Shown: positions 17,395 to 26,546 of the stretch, in pieces | Layout of the letters: every line of letters begins with the position of its first letter | Numbering within the stretch: position 1 is the first letter of the stretch | Assembly: GCA_046331705.1 (NCBI GenBank) | Contig: JAXLQJ010000035.1 | Span: 1-64,000, forward strand | DNA from: JADJOY01 sp046331705 [NCBI: bacterium] | GTDB lineage: Bacteria; JADJOY01 | Direction of reading: 5' to 3' | Length of the DNA stretch: 64,000 bases | Notes under the pieces: generated by a model | The model's database searches: none | What the model was told of the DNA's origin: nothing | The model's input: only the letters and a program-made list of their open reading frames with translations | Program-made: the position numbers and the translations under genes

Positions 17395-19086
17395 TCAGCC
17401 GGCGGCGCCGGACAAGCGCGCGGCCTCCGCTGCGGCGCGCGCTCCCCACTCGCTGCGCGATCCGTAGCGAGCGGCCGCGGCGCGCATCGCACGCAGCGCC
17501 TCTCGGCGGTCTCCCGCGCGCTCCGCGATCCGCGACAGGTACCACCACGGCTCGCCCGCGCCGGGAAACGCGTCGCAGAGCGCGCCGTAGACCTTGGCCG
17601 CGTCGGCGTCGAGCCCGGCGTCGTAGAGCTGTCCGGCGAGCGCGAGCAACGTCTCGAGATCGTGGGGCGCGAGTCGCGCCGCCTCGCGCGCTGCCGCGAT
17701 CGCGGCGGCGCGCTCACCACGCGCGGCGAGCGTCTCCGCCAACGCCCGGTGCAGCTCGGACCGCGACGGCTCGGCCGCGATCCCCGCTCGAGCGACGCGC
17801 TCGGCCTCGTCGAGGCGTCCCGCCGCGGTCAGCTCGCCGACCAGATTGAGCCGCGCCTTGGCATGGGTCGGCGCGCGTTCGACCATCCGCTGCCAGAGCG
17901 CGAGCCCGCTTCGATACGGCCACACCGCCTGCACGCAGGCCACGCCCAGCACCACCGCCAGCGCGGCGCACCCGGCGACGCGCGGGGTGCGTGGCAGCCG
18001 ATCCATCCACCACGCGAGCCCCAGGCAGATCGCCACCGACGGCACGTAGAGGAGACGCTCGGCGAGCGCGGTGCCCACGAGAAAGACCAGATTCGACACG
18101 GGCAGGTACGCGAGCACGAAGCCGCCGAGCGCCAGCGCCCAGGGACGCGCGCGCCGTTTGCCGAGCGCCGCCGACACCACGGCGACCAGCGCGCCGGCCA
18201 ACAGCAGGAGTCCCGGCACCCAACGCCAATCGGCGACGCTTCGGATCACGGGCACCAGCGTGCTGCGATCGGGCAGCAGCCCCACCGGAAAGAGCGCGAG
18301 CCGCGCGGCGGCAGCGAACGACGCGAGCGCCGACAGCACCCGGCCACTCGTCGACAGCGCGACGAGCGGATTGTCGACGGCCGCGATCGACTCGACCGCG
18401 AGCACGCCACCCATCACCGCCACCCGGATCGCGATCGCCAGCACCAGCCCCAGCGAAAGCTCGAGCCAGCGCCGCGTGTCGAGCTTGCCGTCGCCCCGAC
18501 ACAGATCGCCGAGCAACACCAGCGCCGGCACGACCACGGCGCTCTCCTTGGCGAGGAACGCCGCGCACACCGCGGCCGCCGCCAGCCGCGGTCGCCGCAC
18601 GAGGTGCGCCCACCAGGCACCCAGCCCGAGCGCCGCCGCCAACAGCTCGCCCCTGCCCACCAGCGTGCCGAGGACGTCGGCATGGACGGGATGGAGCGCG
18701 AACGCGAGCCCCGCGACCCAGGCCGCTGCCGGCGCGCCGACGATGAGCGCACCGAGCTCGCCGACCAACAGCGCCACCGCGCCGTGCAGCAGCGCGTTGA
18801 GCGCGCGTTGCCCGGGCACGCCGAGGCGATCGGCGAGCGCGAACGAGAGCACCGTGAGCGGGCGGTACTCGTTGCCCGCACGGATGCCGGTTCCCGACCA
18901 ATAGCCGGTGGTGAAGATCGTGCGCCACTGGATCGGCGCGCGCGTCAACGAGTTGCCGACCACCAGCGCGTGGTCGTCGTAGATCGGGCCGGCGCCCAGC
19001 ACCGGCACGTTCACCACCAACGCCGCGACCAGGACCGCGACTCGCGCCCGCCACGCCCCGCGCTCGGCTGGCGGTCTCTCGGTCAT
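17395..19086 (-). CDS. TMTC-like membrane protein with C-terminal TPR repeats
   Basis: A 563-residue protein with about 9-11 helices followed by a tetratricopeptide domain (about residues 390-555, for example AREAARLAPHDLETLLALAGQLYDAG). The N-terminal loop has PIYDDHALVV, and the segment FALHPVHADVLGTLVGRGELLA is characteristic of the TMTC/DUF1736 family. Animal TMTC proteins transfer O-mannose from dolichol-phosphate to proteins; bacterial members are thought to be GT-C glycosyltransferases with a protein-binding TPR. It converges with the ArnT-like gene, so both glycosyltransferases sit side by side but in opposite directions. The acceptor is unknown. The family call rests on the HPVH and DD motifs. 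Confidence 0.75.
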   Translation of the reverse strand: MTERPPAERGAWRARVAVLVAALVVNVPVLGAGPIYDDHALVVGNSLTRAPIQWRTIFTTGYWSGTGIRAGNEYRPLTVLSFALADRLGVPGQRALNALLHGAVALLVGELGALIVGAPAAAWVAGLAFALHPVHADVLGTLVGRGELLAAALGLGAWWAHLVRRPRLAAAAVCAAFLAKESAVVVPALVLLGDLCRGDGKLDTRRWLELSLGLVLAIAIRVAVMGGVLAVESIAAVDNPLVALSTSGRVLSALASFAAAARLALFPVGLLPDRSTLVPVIRSVADWRWVPGLLLLAGALVAVVSAALGKRRARPWALALGGFVLAYLPVSNLVFLVGTALAERLLYVPSVAICLGLAWWMDRLPRTPRVAGCAALAVVLGVACVQAVWPYRSGLALWQRMVERAPTHAKARLNLVGELTAAGRLDEAERVARAGIAAEPSRSELHRALAETLAARGERAAAIAAAREAARLAPHDLETLLALAGQLYDAGLDADAAKVYGALCDAFPGAGEPWWYLSRIAERAGDRREALRAMRAAAARYGSRSEWGARAAAEAARLSGAAG

Positions 19087-19164
19087 CCGGCGCTGACGGA
19101 CGAAGCGCGGCTCACGCGAGGTCGCGCACGCTCTGGGCGCACGCGATGGCTCGTGCCGCGCGCC

Positions 19165-19716
19165 TCAATTGATCGCCGAGCCGCCTGGCACCAGCGCGAT
19201 GGGGTTGATCCCCATGTTGCGCAGCGAGCGCTCCCAGACCGCGGTGGAGTCGTGCGCGAACACCAAGCCGGGATCGACGTTCGAGGTGACCCAAGCACCC
19301 TGGGTGATCTCCGACTCGAGCTGCCCGGGTCCCCAGCCCGCGTAACCCATGAAGAGACGGAACGGATCGGCGCCCTTCTCGCAGACGTCCTTCAGGGCAT
19401 TCATGGAGCGGCTCATGCTGATGCCGCCGGCGACGTGGTGCGTATCCTCGTATTCGAGCTGGCTGGTGTGAAGGATCCAGCCGACCTCGCGGCTCACGGG
19501 CCCGCCGATCATCACCGGCTTGGTCGGATCGCCCCGGTACACCAGCGACTGCGCGTTGGTGAACTCGCCCATGGTGAGCGGCGAAACGTGATTGATGACC
19601 AGACCGAACGAGCCCTCCTCGCCGTGCTCCACCACCAGCACCACCGAACGATAGAAGTTCGGATCGAGGAGCTGCGGCATCGCGATCAACAAGCCTGGCG
19701 CGAACGAGCTGGACAT
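19165..19716 (-). CDS. YqgE/AlgH family protein
   Basis: A 183-residue cytosolic protein of the UPF0301 (YqgE/AlgH) family. The N-terminus FAPGLLIAMPQLLDPNFYRSV and the following VVLVVEHGEEGSFGLVIN are the family signature, and GGPVSREVGWILH and RLFMGYAGWGPGQLE follow in the expected order. Length is that of the family. AlgH was linked to alginate regulation in Pseudomonas, but the biochemical role of the family is not settled. GGAGGG lies six bases before the ATG at 19716, which rules out the longer frame to 20007. The gene is divergent from the SagB-type nitroreductase, and the 163-base gap between them should hold both promoters. Confidence 0.9.
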   Translation of the reverse strand: MSSSFAPGLLIAMPQLLDPNFYRSVVLVVEHGEEGSFGLVINHVSPLTMGEFTNAQSLVYRGDPTKPVMIGGPVSREVGWILHTSQLEYEDTHHVAGGISMSRSMNALKDVCEKGADPFRLFMGYAGWGPGQLESEITQGAWVTSNVDPGLVFAHDSTAVWERSLRNMGINPIALVPGGSAIN

Positions 19717-19868
19717 GCGTTGCCCTCCACCGACGAACGGGCTTTCACCCCGAGTATACGGCTCGGTTTTCGATGCGCGAAACGACTCCGTGCAGGCCTT
19801 CGGGATCCGACCAACCGCCACGCACGTGCTTGCGGCACGCGAATCGCGGCCGGTAGGTTGCGCCACCC

Positions 19869-19874
19869 GGGAGG
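19869..19874 (+). promoter_or_regulatory. Ribosome binding site supporting a GTG start
   Basis: GGGAGG ends five bases before GTG 19880, a better start context than ATG 19916 for the nitroreductase gene. Confidence 0.55.
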
Positions 19875-19879
19875 CGAGC

Positions 19880-21646
19880 GTGTTCGGATGGAAGCGAAGA
19901 GAGCGTGGCGGCGCGATGCGCGCCCCGAGCGTCGAGCCCGCGGCGGCGCCAGCGCGCGCCGAGCCCACGCCGACGGAGATCGTGCTCGCGTACCACCAGA
20001 CCACCAAGCACCATCCCTACCGTCAGGCGCGCAGCCTGGGCTACCTCGACTGGGACACGCAACCCGATCCGTTTCGCCGCTTCCACGGGGCCGACCTCGT
20101 TCCCTTGCCGCTGCTCGACGAGGATTGGACGCCGCCGTACCGCTCGATCTTCGAAGCCGGCGGATCCGCGCCGCGTCCGGCGACGCCGGCCAACGTCGCC
20201 GCGCTCTTCGAGCTCGCGCTCGGGATCACGGCGTGGAAGGAGTTCCAGGGCTCGCGCTGGGCGCTGCGCGCCAACCCGTCGAGCGGCAACCTGCATCCCA
20301 CCGAGGGCTACGCCGTCCTCGCCGGCGAGGACGGAGCGGCCTGGGTCGCCCACTATGCGCCAGCCGAGCACGCGTTCGAGCGGCGCGCCCGCTTCGAGCG
20401 CGCGCGGTGGCAACGGCTGGTCGCCGCCTTCCCGCGCGACACGTTCCTCGTGGGCCTCACGTCCATTCATTGGCGCGAGGCGTGGAAGTACGGAGAGCGC
20501 GCCTATCGTTATTGCCAGCACGACACCGGCCACGCGTGGGCGGCGCTACGCCTCGCCGCCGCGGCGTTGGGATGGCGCCTCGTGCTCCTCGAGAGCCTCG
20601 GCGACGAGGACGTCGCGCGACTGCTCGGCACCGATCGCGTGACCGAGTTCCACGAGGCGGAGCGTGAGGAAGCCGAGGGCCTCGCCGCGGTGATCCCCGA
20701 CCCCGGGGCCGTCACCGTCCCGCTCGACCTGCCGATCGACGCCCTCGCGGCCATCGCGGAATCCGCCACGTGGTCGGGCCGCGCCGCGCCCGCGAGCCCG
20801 GAGCACGTCGACTGGCAGGTGATCGCGATGGCCGCCGCGGCAGCCACAAGGCCGCGCACCCCGCCGCGCACGCGCACGCTGCCGGCGTGTGCGCCCGCCA
20901 GCCCCCGCGGCGCGGAGGCCGGGGAGCCGAGCGCGCGGCGGATCGTCACGCAGCGGCGCAGCGCGGTCGACCTCGATGGTCGCACGCACATTCCCGCGAC
21001 GACGTTCTTCGCCATCCTCGCGCAGCTGATTCCCGACCCGAACGAGCAGGGCTTCGTGCCGCCGCCGTGGGACCTCGTCGATTGGCCGCCGCGAGTCCAC
21101 CTGGTGGCATTCGTGCATCGCGTGGAGGGCCTGGCGCCCGGCCTCTACGCGCTGCCGCGCGCAGCGAGCGCAGCCCAACCCCTTCGCGCCGCGATGCGCG
21201 CCGACTTCGCGTGGACCACGCCGCCAGGCACGCCCGCCGAGCTGCCGCTCGCGCTGCTGCGCGAGGAGGATTGCCGCGGTCTCGCCAAGTCGGTGAGCTG
21301 CGGCCAGGACATCGCGGGTGACGGCGTCGCGAGCTTCGGGATGATCGCCGAGCTCGACGAGACCGTCCGCACCCTCGGACCGTGGGCGTACCGGCGGCTG
21401 CACTGGGAAGCGGGAATGATCGGCCAGGTGCTCTATCTGGAAGCGGAGGCGGCGGGGATCCGCGGCACCGGCATCGGCTGCTTCTTCGACGACGCCGTCC
21501 ACGACGTCTTCGGGATGCGCGGCACGCGTTTCCACACGCTCTACCACTTCACCCTCGGCGGGCCCGTGGACGATCCCCGACTCACGACGCTCCCGCCCTA
21601 CGACGCCGAGCGCCGCGCGCGGATCGACATCCCCGGCGGCGGTTGA
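19880..21646 (+). CDS. Tandem SagB-type nitroreductase-family oxidoreductase
   Basis: A 588-residue protein with two nitroreductase-fold (SagB/ThcOx type) domains. The first (about residues 60-300) has RANPSSGNLHPTEGY, the FMN-binding element of SagB-like dehydrogenases. The second (about 350-580) has an RRSAVDLDG start and HWEAGMIGQVLYLEAEAAGIRGTGIGCFFDD, the matching C-terminal element. SagB enzymes oxidise azolines to azoles in peptide natural products, but no YcaO, docking protein or precursor peptide is nearby, so this is probably a stand-alone redox enzyme. The linker is Pro/Arg/Ala rich. GTG 19880 is chosen for its GGGAGG; ATG 19916 is the alternative. Confidence 0.8.
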   Translation: MFGWKRRERGGAMRAPSVEPAAAPARAEPTPTEIVLAYHQTTKHHPYRQARSLGYLDWDTQPDPFRRFHGADLVPLPLLDEDWTPPYRSIFEAGGSAPRPATPANVAALFELALGITAWKEFQGSRWALRANPSSGNLHPTEGYAVLAGEDGAAWVAHYAPAEHAFERRARFERARWQRLVAAFPRDTFLVGLTSIHWREAWKYGERAYRYCQHDTGHAWAALRLAAAALGWRLVLLESLGDEDVARLLGTDRVTEFHEAEREEAEGLAAVIPDPGAVTVPLDLPIDALAAIAESATWSGRAAPASPEHVDWQVIAMAAAAATRPRTPPRTRTLPACAPASPRGAEAGEPSARRIVTQRRSAVDLDGRTHIPATTFFAILAQLIPDPNEQGFVPPPWDLVDWPPRVHLVAFVHRVEGLAPGLYALPRAASAAQPLRAAMRADFAWTTPPGTPAELPLALLREEDCRGLAKSVSCGQDIAGDGVASFGMIAELDETVRTLGPWAYRRLHWEAGMIGQVLYLEAEAAGIRGTGIGCFFDDAVHDVFGMRGTRFHTLYHFTLGGPVDDPRLTTLPPYDAERRARIDIPGGG

Positions 21647-21686
21647 GCCGGGATCGTCCGGCCGCGGCGCGGCGCGGGGCGCGCGC

Positions 21687-22703
21687 TCACTCGCGGGAGC
21701 GCCCGCTCGAGCCGCCCGGCTCGGGGCGTTCCAGGTCGTGAACCGTGAGCACCGACTGCGACCACTCGAACAGAATCGCGCCGGACTCGTCGCGCACCTC
21801 GAGTTGACGGAAGCCGCCATCCTGGACCCGGCGCACCAGCTCTTGCGCGGCGCGCACGCGCTCGCGGCGCGGGCGCTGTCCGAACGACTCCCGTGCGACC
21901 GCGCTCCAATGCTTTCCCGCGCCGAGCTTGATCTCGGAGAGCTCGATCACCTCCGCGAGCCCCTCGACCGTGAGCGCGTCGCTGGCGAGATGACTGGTCA
22001 CCGTGCCGAGCACCACGATCGCCACGTAGGCGAGCAGCGCGGCGCCCGACACCAGGAACGCCAGCGCCACCCATCGACGCGGCAGGGGGCGACGCGCGAA
22101 CGAGGCGAACGCGGGCGCGGGCTCGCCCACGGCGCCCGCGACGGGCTCACTCGACGCGGCCGCGCTCGGGGGCGGGCTCGCGATGGGCTCGGGAGGTGGC
22201 GGTTCCGCGCGAACCGGCGCGGGCCGCGCGGCGCGATTCACCCGCAGCAAGCCCGCGAGCAGCAGCCGGACGACGTCGACGAAGACCAGCCCACGCTCGC
22301 CTCCCAACGTCCGCGCCACGTCCCGCACGCGCGTCTGCCCGTCGACGGCGGCGAGCAGCGCCTGGTCGATCTCGTCCAGCCTGAGCAGCTTCGCCGGCTC
22401 CGCGCCCTCGACGCGCTCGAGCACGGCGGCGGCGAGCGCGGTCTCGTCGAGGAACGGCAGATCGTCGGCGAACACCAGCTTCCGACGCGCCACCAGCCGC
22501 AACACGATCCGCGTCATCGCGTCGTCGCCGAGCCCGGTCAGCTGGCCGATCGTCGCCACGGTGGCTTGACCGTTCACCCGCCGAAGCACGGCGCGATCGT
22601 CGTCGTCGAGCCGAATCTGGGACTGCCGATAGTCGGGATGAAGCGCCAGCGTCTTCTGGCGCAGCACCTCGGCGTGGAAGATCGATCGATGGGGGGTCGC
22701 CAC
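21687..22703 (-). CDS. Single-helix membrane protein with N-terminal repeat module, unknown
   Basis: A 338-residue protein I cannot name. The first 150 residues contain two similar helical modules (DDDDRAVLRRVNGQATVATIGQ and DEIDQALLAAVDGQTRVRDVAR) with a 'D-x-A-L/V-L-x-x-V-(D/N)-G-x-(A/T)-x-V' pattern. This looks like the winged-helix-like arrays seen in DUF4388-type or response-modulating proteins of delta-proteobacteria. A Pro-rich linker and one membrane helix (WVALAFLVSGAALLAYVAIVVLG, about residue 225) lead to a short C-terminal domain. The N-terminus is likely cytoplasmic. The start is GTG without a clear Shine-Dalgarno. It converges on the nitroreductase gene after 40 bases and is divergent from the next gene. 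Confidence 0.65.
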   Translation of the reverse strand: MATPHRSIFHAEVLRQKTLALHPDYRQSQIRLDDDDRAVLRRVNGQATVATIGQLTGLGDDAMTRIVLRLVARRKLVFADDLPFLDETALAAAVLERVEGAEPAKLLRLDEIDQALLAAVDGQTRVRDVARTLGGERGLVFVDVVRLLLAGLLRVNRAARPAPVRAEPPPPEPIASPPPSAAASSEPVAGAVGEPAPAFASFARRPLPRRWVALAFLVSGAALLAYVAIVVLGTVTSHLASDALTVEGLAEVIELSEIKLGAGKHWSAVARESFGQRPRRERVRAAQELVRRVQDGGFRQLEVRDESGAILFEWSQSVLTVHDLERPEPGGSSGRSRE

Positions 22704-23040
22704 GAGGAAGGCGCGCGCGCAATCGAGAACGCGATGCTTGCGAAGGCGGACCGGTGCCGCTCGGCACGCCGGCCTTCGGCTCCGCCGAGTCGTGCGACGC
22801 CCGATCCACGGCGCGCGTGCGCGGTGCTTCTCTTACCAACGCGTCCCCGCGGTCGCAACTTGCATCGCGAGGGCGGCAGAACTTGCCCAGCGGGTGCGCG
22901 CGTAGCCTGCAAACCCGCATCTCTCCCGCGCCTTCCCAGCCGTTTTCCTCGAATCGTCCCGCAGCGCGACGAAAGGCATCCCAGTTGCTTGGGAGCGAAT
23001 CGATCCGATCACACGGCCTCCGTCACGACACGAGGGACTC
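22704..23040. other. Divergent intergenic region (337 bases)
   Basis: This gap separates two divergent genes and should contain both promoters. I see no strong sigma70 pair, repeat or RNA gene. A short inverted repeat CCCA-N6-TGGG lies about 55 bases before the ATG at 23041. Confidence 0.5.
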
Positions 23041-23583
23041 ATGAGCATCCAAGGAATCCGCAGCGGCTCGGGCGAGATCACCCGCAGCGGTGCGTTCGAC
23101 ACGAGTCGGGGCACCAACGGCAACTTCACCGACATCGTCAGCGGCACGCGCGACGCGTTCACGCGCACCAGCCGCGCCACCGACGCCGACGGCAACTTGG
23201 TGGTGTCGCGCACCACCCAGGTCGAGCGCGCGGAGGACGGATCGCTGAGCTTCCACGCGACCATTCAGGGCCCGGACGGTCAGACGGTGACGCGCGACGG
23301 AACCCTCGAGAAGACCGACGCCGGCACCTACACCGCCCACGGCACGCTCACCGGCAAGGAAGGCGCGACCTTCCAGTTCTCGAGCAGCATCGACGTATCC
23401 GAGGACGACCGCACCATCTCGACGGAGATCTCGGGCGAGCAAGGCGTGATCGCCGACGTGAGCAGCAACACCGTCCGAGACGGCGACGAGCTGACCCGCA
23501 CCACCACGGTCACCGATCCCAATCACCGTCAGAAGAGCAAGAGCTCGACGGTGCACGTGACCGGGCTGTCGATCGTGGCGTGA
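23041..23583 (+). CDS. Beta-rich hypothetical protein without signal peptide
   Basis: A 180-residue protein rich in Thr, Ser, Gly, Asp and Arg, with almost no long hydrophobic segments and no cysteine. It looks like successive short beta strands with turns at DG, GD and EG (for example DGSLSFHATIQGPDGQTVTRDG and KEGATFQFSSSIDVSEDD). There is no Sec signal peptide and no membrane helix. The composition differs from its neighbours and recalls surface or extracellular repeat proteins, or a phage-tail-like fibre, but I recognise no family. GAGGG precedes the ATG at proper spacing. It converges on the TPR gene after 52 bases. Function unknown. Confidence 0.6.
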   Translation: MSIQGIRSGSGEITRSGAFDTSRGTNGNFTDIVSGTRDAFTRTSRATDADGNLVVSRTTQVERAEDGSLSFHATIQGPDGQTVTRDGTLEKTDAGTYTAHGTLTGKEGATFQFSSSIDVSEDDRTISTEISGEQGVIADVSSNTVRDGDELTRTTTVTDPNHRQKSKSSTVHVTGLSIVA

Positions 23584-23635
23584 GCGCGAGCGAGCCGCCC
23601 CGCGAAGCGGCTCGCGAGCTCGAGCGCGACGCGGC

Positions 23636-24901
23636 TCAACGCCGCGTGGCCTCGGGATCGCCCAGCGCGGCGCGCATCTCGCGGGCGCGGAACGAGTACG
23701 GATCGTTGAGCAGCGCCAGCCGGTAGTTGGCGCGCATCTTCTCGGCGTCGCCGAGCCCCGCGTACGCCTTGCCCACCCGGTAGTAGACGTCGCCGACGTG
23801 GGCGAAGCCCTTGAACTGCGTGGTGAGCGCCGACACCAGCGACAGGATCGCGTCGTCGTAGCGACCCTCGGCGAGGGCGATCTCGCCGCCCACGTAGTAC
23901 CAGAGCGGCTCCGCGGCGGCGTTCACCAGCGGATCTTGCTTGCCGAACAGATCGCGCGCCCGCTCGTAGTAGGCGTGCGCGACCTCGGTGCTGCCGCCGC
24001 CGCACGCCAGCGCGTCGGCGACCGCCACCGCTTCCTGCCAATCGCCGGTCTCGTCGGGAGATCGGCTCGCGTAGCGCTCGTTGATGGCTGCCACGGCGGC
24101 CTCGTAGAGCGCCGGCTGCTCCTCGCGCGAGGCCCGCAGCTCCGCGACCGCGGCTTCGTAGAGCGGGCTTTCCGGTTGATCTTGGGCGGCGCGCTCCGCC
24201 CACGCGAGCGCCTCGTCGAGATCGCCGTCGTGGTAGTAGGCGAGCCCGAGCTCGAGCTTCGAGCGATGGTCCGTGGAATCGGCGACCAGCAGCCGTTTGT
24301 AGACCTCGATGGCCTCGAGATGCTCGCCGGTCACCAGCAAGCTGCCGGCCAGCGCCTTGCGTAGCGGCTCGACGTCGTCGGTGATCATCGCCTTCGATTC
24401 CATCTCGCGCAGGCCGTCGCGGACTCCGATCAGGTCCTTGCGCTCGAGCGCGAGCTTGACTCGCTCGAGCACCTTGCGGCGCTCCATGTCGAAGATGGTG
24501 CGCGCGCCCGGCTCCTCGGGCGCCTTGACGCGCTCGTGGTGCACGCCGGCGAGCGCCTCCGCCATCGTGAGCGGACGCTTCCCGACGCCCTTGCGGCCTC
24601 GCGCGCTCTTGCGCCACGACGCGCCCGGCGAGCTCGCGTCTCCCGCGCGACGCGAGCCCGGCGCAGGGGCATCGAGGCCCACCCACCTCGCCAGCGACGG
24701 CGCGAGCCCGGTGAAGGCGATCGCCAACGCCGCCGCGAGCACCGCCGCCACCGCAATCCCCGCCACGACGGGCCACGACACCCGGCTGCGACGGCGCGGG
24801 CCCGCGGGACCGCGCCGAGGCGGCGGACGCGCGCCCGGCGCACCCGTGCGGCGGCTCGGCTCGAGCGGCGCGGACGAACGCCCCCGGCTCGTCGACTCCA
24901 T
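23636..24901 (-). CDS. Membrane-anchored TPR protein
   Basis: A 421-residue protein. A basic, Pro/Arg-rich cytoplasmic head (about 40 residues) precedes one membrane helix ([23 protein letters not shown], residues 46-68). The rest is mainly tetratricopeptide-type helical hairpins, e.g. [45 protein letters not shown] and [28 protein letters not shown]. The TPR domain should face the periplasm and act as a protein-binding scaffold. No catalytic motif is seen. Neighbours give no clue to a partner. The start ATG is the first in frame and gives the expected positive-inside topology. Confidence 0.7.
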   Translation of the reverse strand: MESTSRGRSSAPLEPSRRTGAPGARPPPRRGPAGPRRRSRVSWPVVAGIAVAAVLAAALAIAFTGLAPSLARWVGLDAPAPGSRRAGDASSPGASWRKSARGRKGVGKRPLTMAEALAGVHHERVKAPEEPGARTIFDMERRKVLERVKLALERKDLIGVRDGLREMESKAMITDDVEPLRKALAGSLLVTGEHLEAIEVYKRLLVADSTDHRSKLELGLAYYHDGDLDEALAWAERAAQDQPESPLYEAAVAELRASREEQPALYEAAVAAINERYASRSPDETGDWQEAVAVADALACGGGSTEVAHAYYERARDLFGKQDPLVNAAAEPLWYYVGGEIALAEGRYDDAILSLVSALTTQFKGFAHVGDVYYRVGKAYAGLGDAEKMRANYRLALLNDPYSFRAREMRAALGDPEATRR

Positions 24902-25019
24902 CGGCGCGACGCTACCTTTCGCCCGCCCCCGCGCACAAGACCCTTCTCACCGTCGGCAAGGAGGCAGCGCGAGCGAGTCTCGAAGCACCGAAATCCGGCC
25001 GAAAACGGGCGATTTCAGC

Positions 25020-25048
25020 TTGCCCGGTCGGGGACCCAACATTAGTCT
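25020..25048 (+). promoter_or_regulatory. Possible sigma70-type promoter of ccr
   Basis: TTGCCC and TAGTCT are separated by 17 bases, ending 56 bases before the ATG at 25105. The -10 box matches the consensus only partly. Just upstream an inverted repeat GAAATC-N15-GATTTC (24990-25016) could be an operator. Confidence 0.3.
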
Positions 25049-25104
25049 CCGGCCGATCCAAACCACCCGAGGACTCCACGCACCGATTCCAGGAGACGCG
25101 CGTC

Positions 25105-26364
25105 ATGGCCAAGAACCTGTACGAGCTCGGAGAGCAGCCCCCGATTGGTGAAGTGCCTGCCAAGATGAACGCCTGGCTGATCCGCCCGGAGCGCTTTGGC
25201 GTCCCCACCAAGGCCTTCCAGAAAGAGGTCATCGACGTGCCGCCCATCGCGGACGACGAGGTGCTCGTCTACGTGATGGCCGCGGGCGTCAACTACAACA
25301 ACGTGTGGGCCGGGCTCGGCGTGCCCGTGGACGTGATCGGCGCGCGCAACAAGGCCGGGGAGCCCGAGCCGTTCCACATCGGCGGCTCGGACGCCAGTGG
25401 CATCGTCTACAAGGTCGGCAAGGACGTCACCAGCCTGAAGGTGGGCGACGAGGTGGTCGTGCATTGCGGCACCTGGAGCCGCGATTGCCCGATGGTGAAG
25501 AGCGGCACCGACCCCATGTACTCGCCGACCTTCCGCATCTGGGGTTACGAGACCAACTGGGGGAGCTTCGCCCAGTTCACCAAGGTGCAGGCGCATCAAT
25601 GCCTGCCGCGCCCGAAGCATCTCACCTGGGAAGCGTCCGCCGCCTACATGCTGGTGGGCGCCACCGCCTACCGCATGCTCTTGGGCTGGCCCGAGCACGC
25701 GACCCGCGCCAACGACGTGGTGCTGGTGTGGGGCGGTGCGGGCGGCCTGGGCTCCATGGCCATCCAGATCGCGCGCGCCAAGGGCGCCATCCCCATCGCG
25801 GTGATCTCGAGCGACGACAAGGTCGACTACTGCAAGAACCTCGGCGCCAAGGGTTGCATCAACCGCAAGGGATTCAACCATTGGGGGATGCTGCCGCACT
25901 GGAAGGACACCGAGAAGTACAACGTCTGGCTCAAGGGCGTGCGCGCGTTCGGCAAGGCGATCTGGGACGTGCTCGGCGAGAAGCGCAGCCCGCGCATCGT
26001 CTTCGAGCATCCCGGCGAGGACACCATCCCGACCTCGATCTTCGTGTGCGACACCGGCGGCATGGTGGTGATCTGCGCCGGAACCACGGGCTACAACGCC
26101 ACGGTCGACCTGCGCTACCACTGGATGCGCCAGAAGCGCCTCCAGGGCTCGCACTTCGCCAACGACGAGCAGTCCAAGGGGCTCAACGATCTGGTGCTCG
26201 CGGGACAGGTGGACCCGTGCCTGTCGCGCACGTTCACCTGGGACGAGCTGCCGCTCTCGCACCAGCTCATGCACGACAACAAGCACCCACACGGCAACAT
26301 GGCGATCCTGGTGGGCGCACCCACGACCGGCACGGGTGCCACCGCGGCCGTCCCCAAGCGCTGA
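25105..26364 (+). CDS. ccr: Crotonyl-CoA carboxylase/reductase
   Basis: A 419-residue MDR-superfamily enzyme that reductively carboxylates crotonyl-CoA to ethylmalonyl-CoA with NADPH and CO2. The family hallmarks are [10 protein letters not shown] near residue 66, HIGGSDASG (residues 91-99), [16 protein letters not shown] with E149 (equivalent of the CO2-site glutamate), [11 protein letters not shown] as nucleotide-binding loop, and [13 protein letters not shown] with the CO2-site histidine. Phe170 of the Kitasatospora enzyme is Tyr148 here. This is the key step of the ethylmalonyl-CoA pathway for C2 assimilation and also supplies unusual polyketide extender units. No other pathway gene is in the window. 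AGGAG precedes the ATG, and a strong terminator follows, so it is monocistronic. Confidence 0.92.
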   Translation: MAKNLYELGEQPPIGEVPAKMNAWLIRPERFGVPTKAFQKEVIDVPPIADDEVLVYVMAAGVNYNNVWAGLGVPVDVIGARNKAGEPEPFHIGGSDASGIVYKVGKDVTSLKVGDEVVVHCGTWSRDCPMVKSGTDPMYSPTFRIWGYETNWGSFAQFTKVQAHQCLPRPKHLTWEASAAYMLVGATAYRMLLGWPEHATRANDVVLVWGGAGGLGSMAIQIARAKGAIPIAVISSDDKVDYCKNLGAKGCINRKGFNHWGMLPHWKDTEKYNVWLKGVRAFGKAIWDVLGEKRSPRIVFEHPGEDTIPTSIFVCDTGGMVVICAGTTGYNATVDLRYHWMRQKRLQGSHFANDEQSKGLNDLVLAGQVDPCLSRTFTWDELPLSHQLMHDNKHPHGNMAILVGAPTTGTGATAAVPKR

Positions 26365-26446
26365 GGTCGGCGGAAGAACCGCGCCTCGCGGGCCGTCTCC
26401 GCGAGGCGAACGGCTCGCGAACCCGCCCCGCGAGCAGCCTTCTTCG

Positions 26447-26476
26447 AACCCCTCGGCTCGCGCGAGCCGAGGGGTT
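26447..26476 (+). terminator. Rho-independent-like terminator of ccr
   Basis: A perfect 14-bp inverted repeat, AACCCCTCGGCTCG and CGAGCCGAGGGGTT, with a two-base centre, followed by TGGTTTCT. It lies 83 bases after the ccr stop and 71 bases before the antiporter gene. The strong GC stem with a T-rich exit fits intrinsic termination on the plus strand. Confidence 0.75.
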
Positions 26477-26546
26477 TGGTTTCTCCACCCACGCGATGTA
26501 TTGAGCTTGGCGTTCGCGCCGCACGCGGCGCGATCCTCGTGCGCGC

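Noticed and set aside
17365-20667. 1100-codon plus-strand frame
   Set aside because: It covers TMTC, YqgE and part of the nitroreductase region antisense or out of frame; low-complexity Arg/His/Gln composition. Shadow frame.
19880-21646. RiPP (azole peptide) cluster around the SagB-type gene
   Set aside because: No YcaO, E1-like protein, transporter or precursor peptide within 10 kb.
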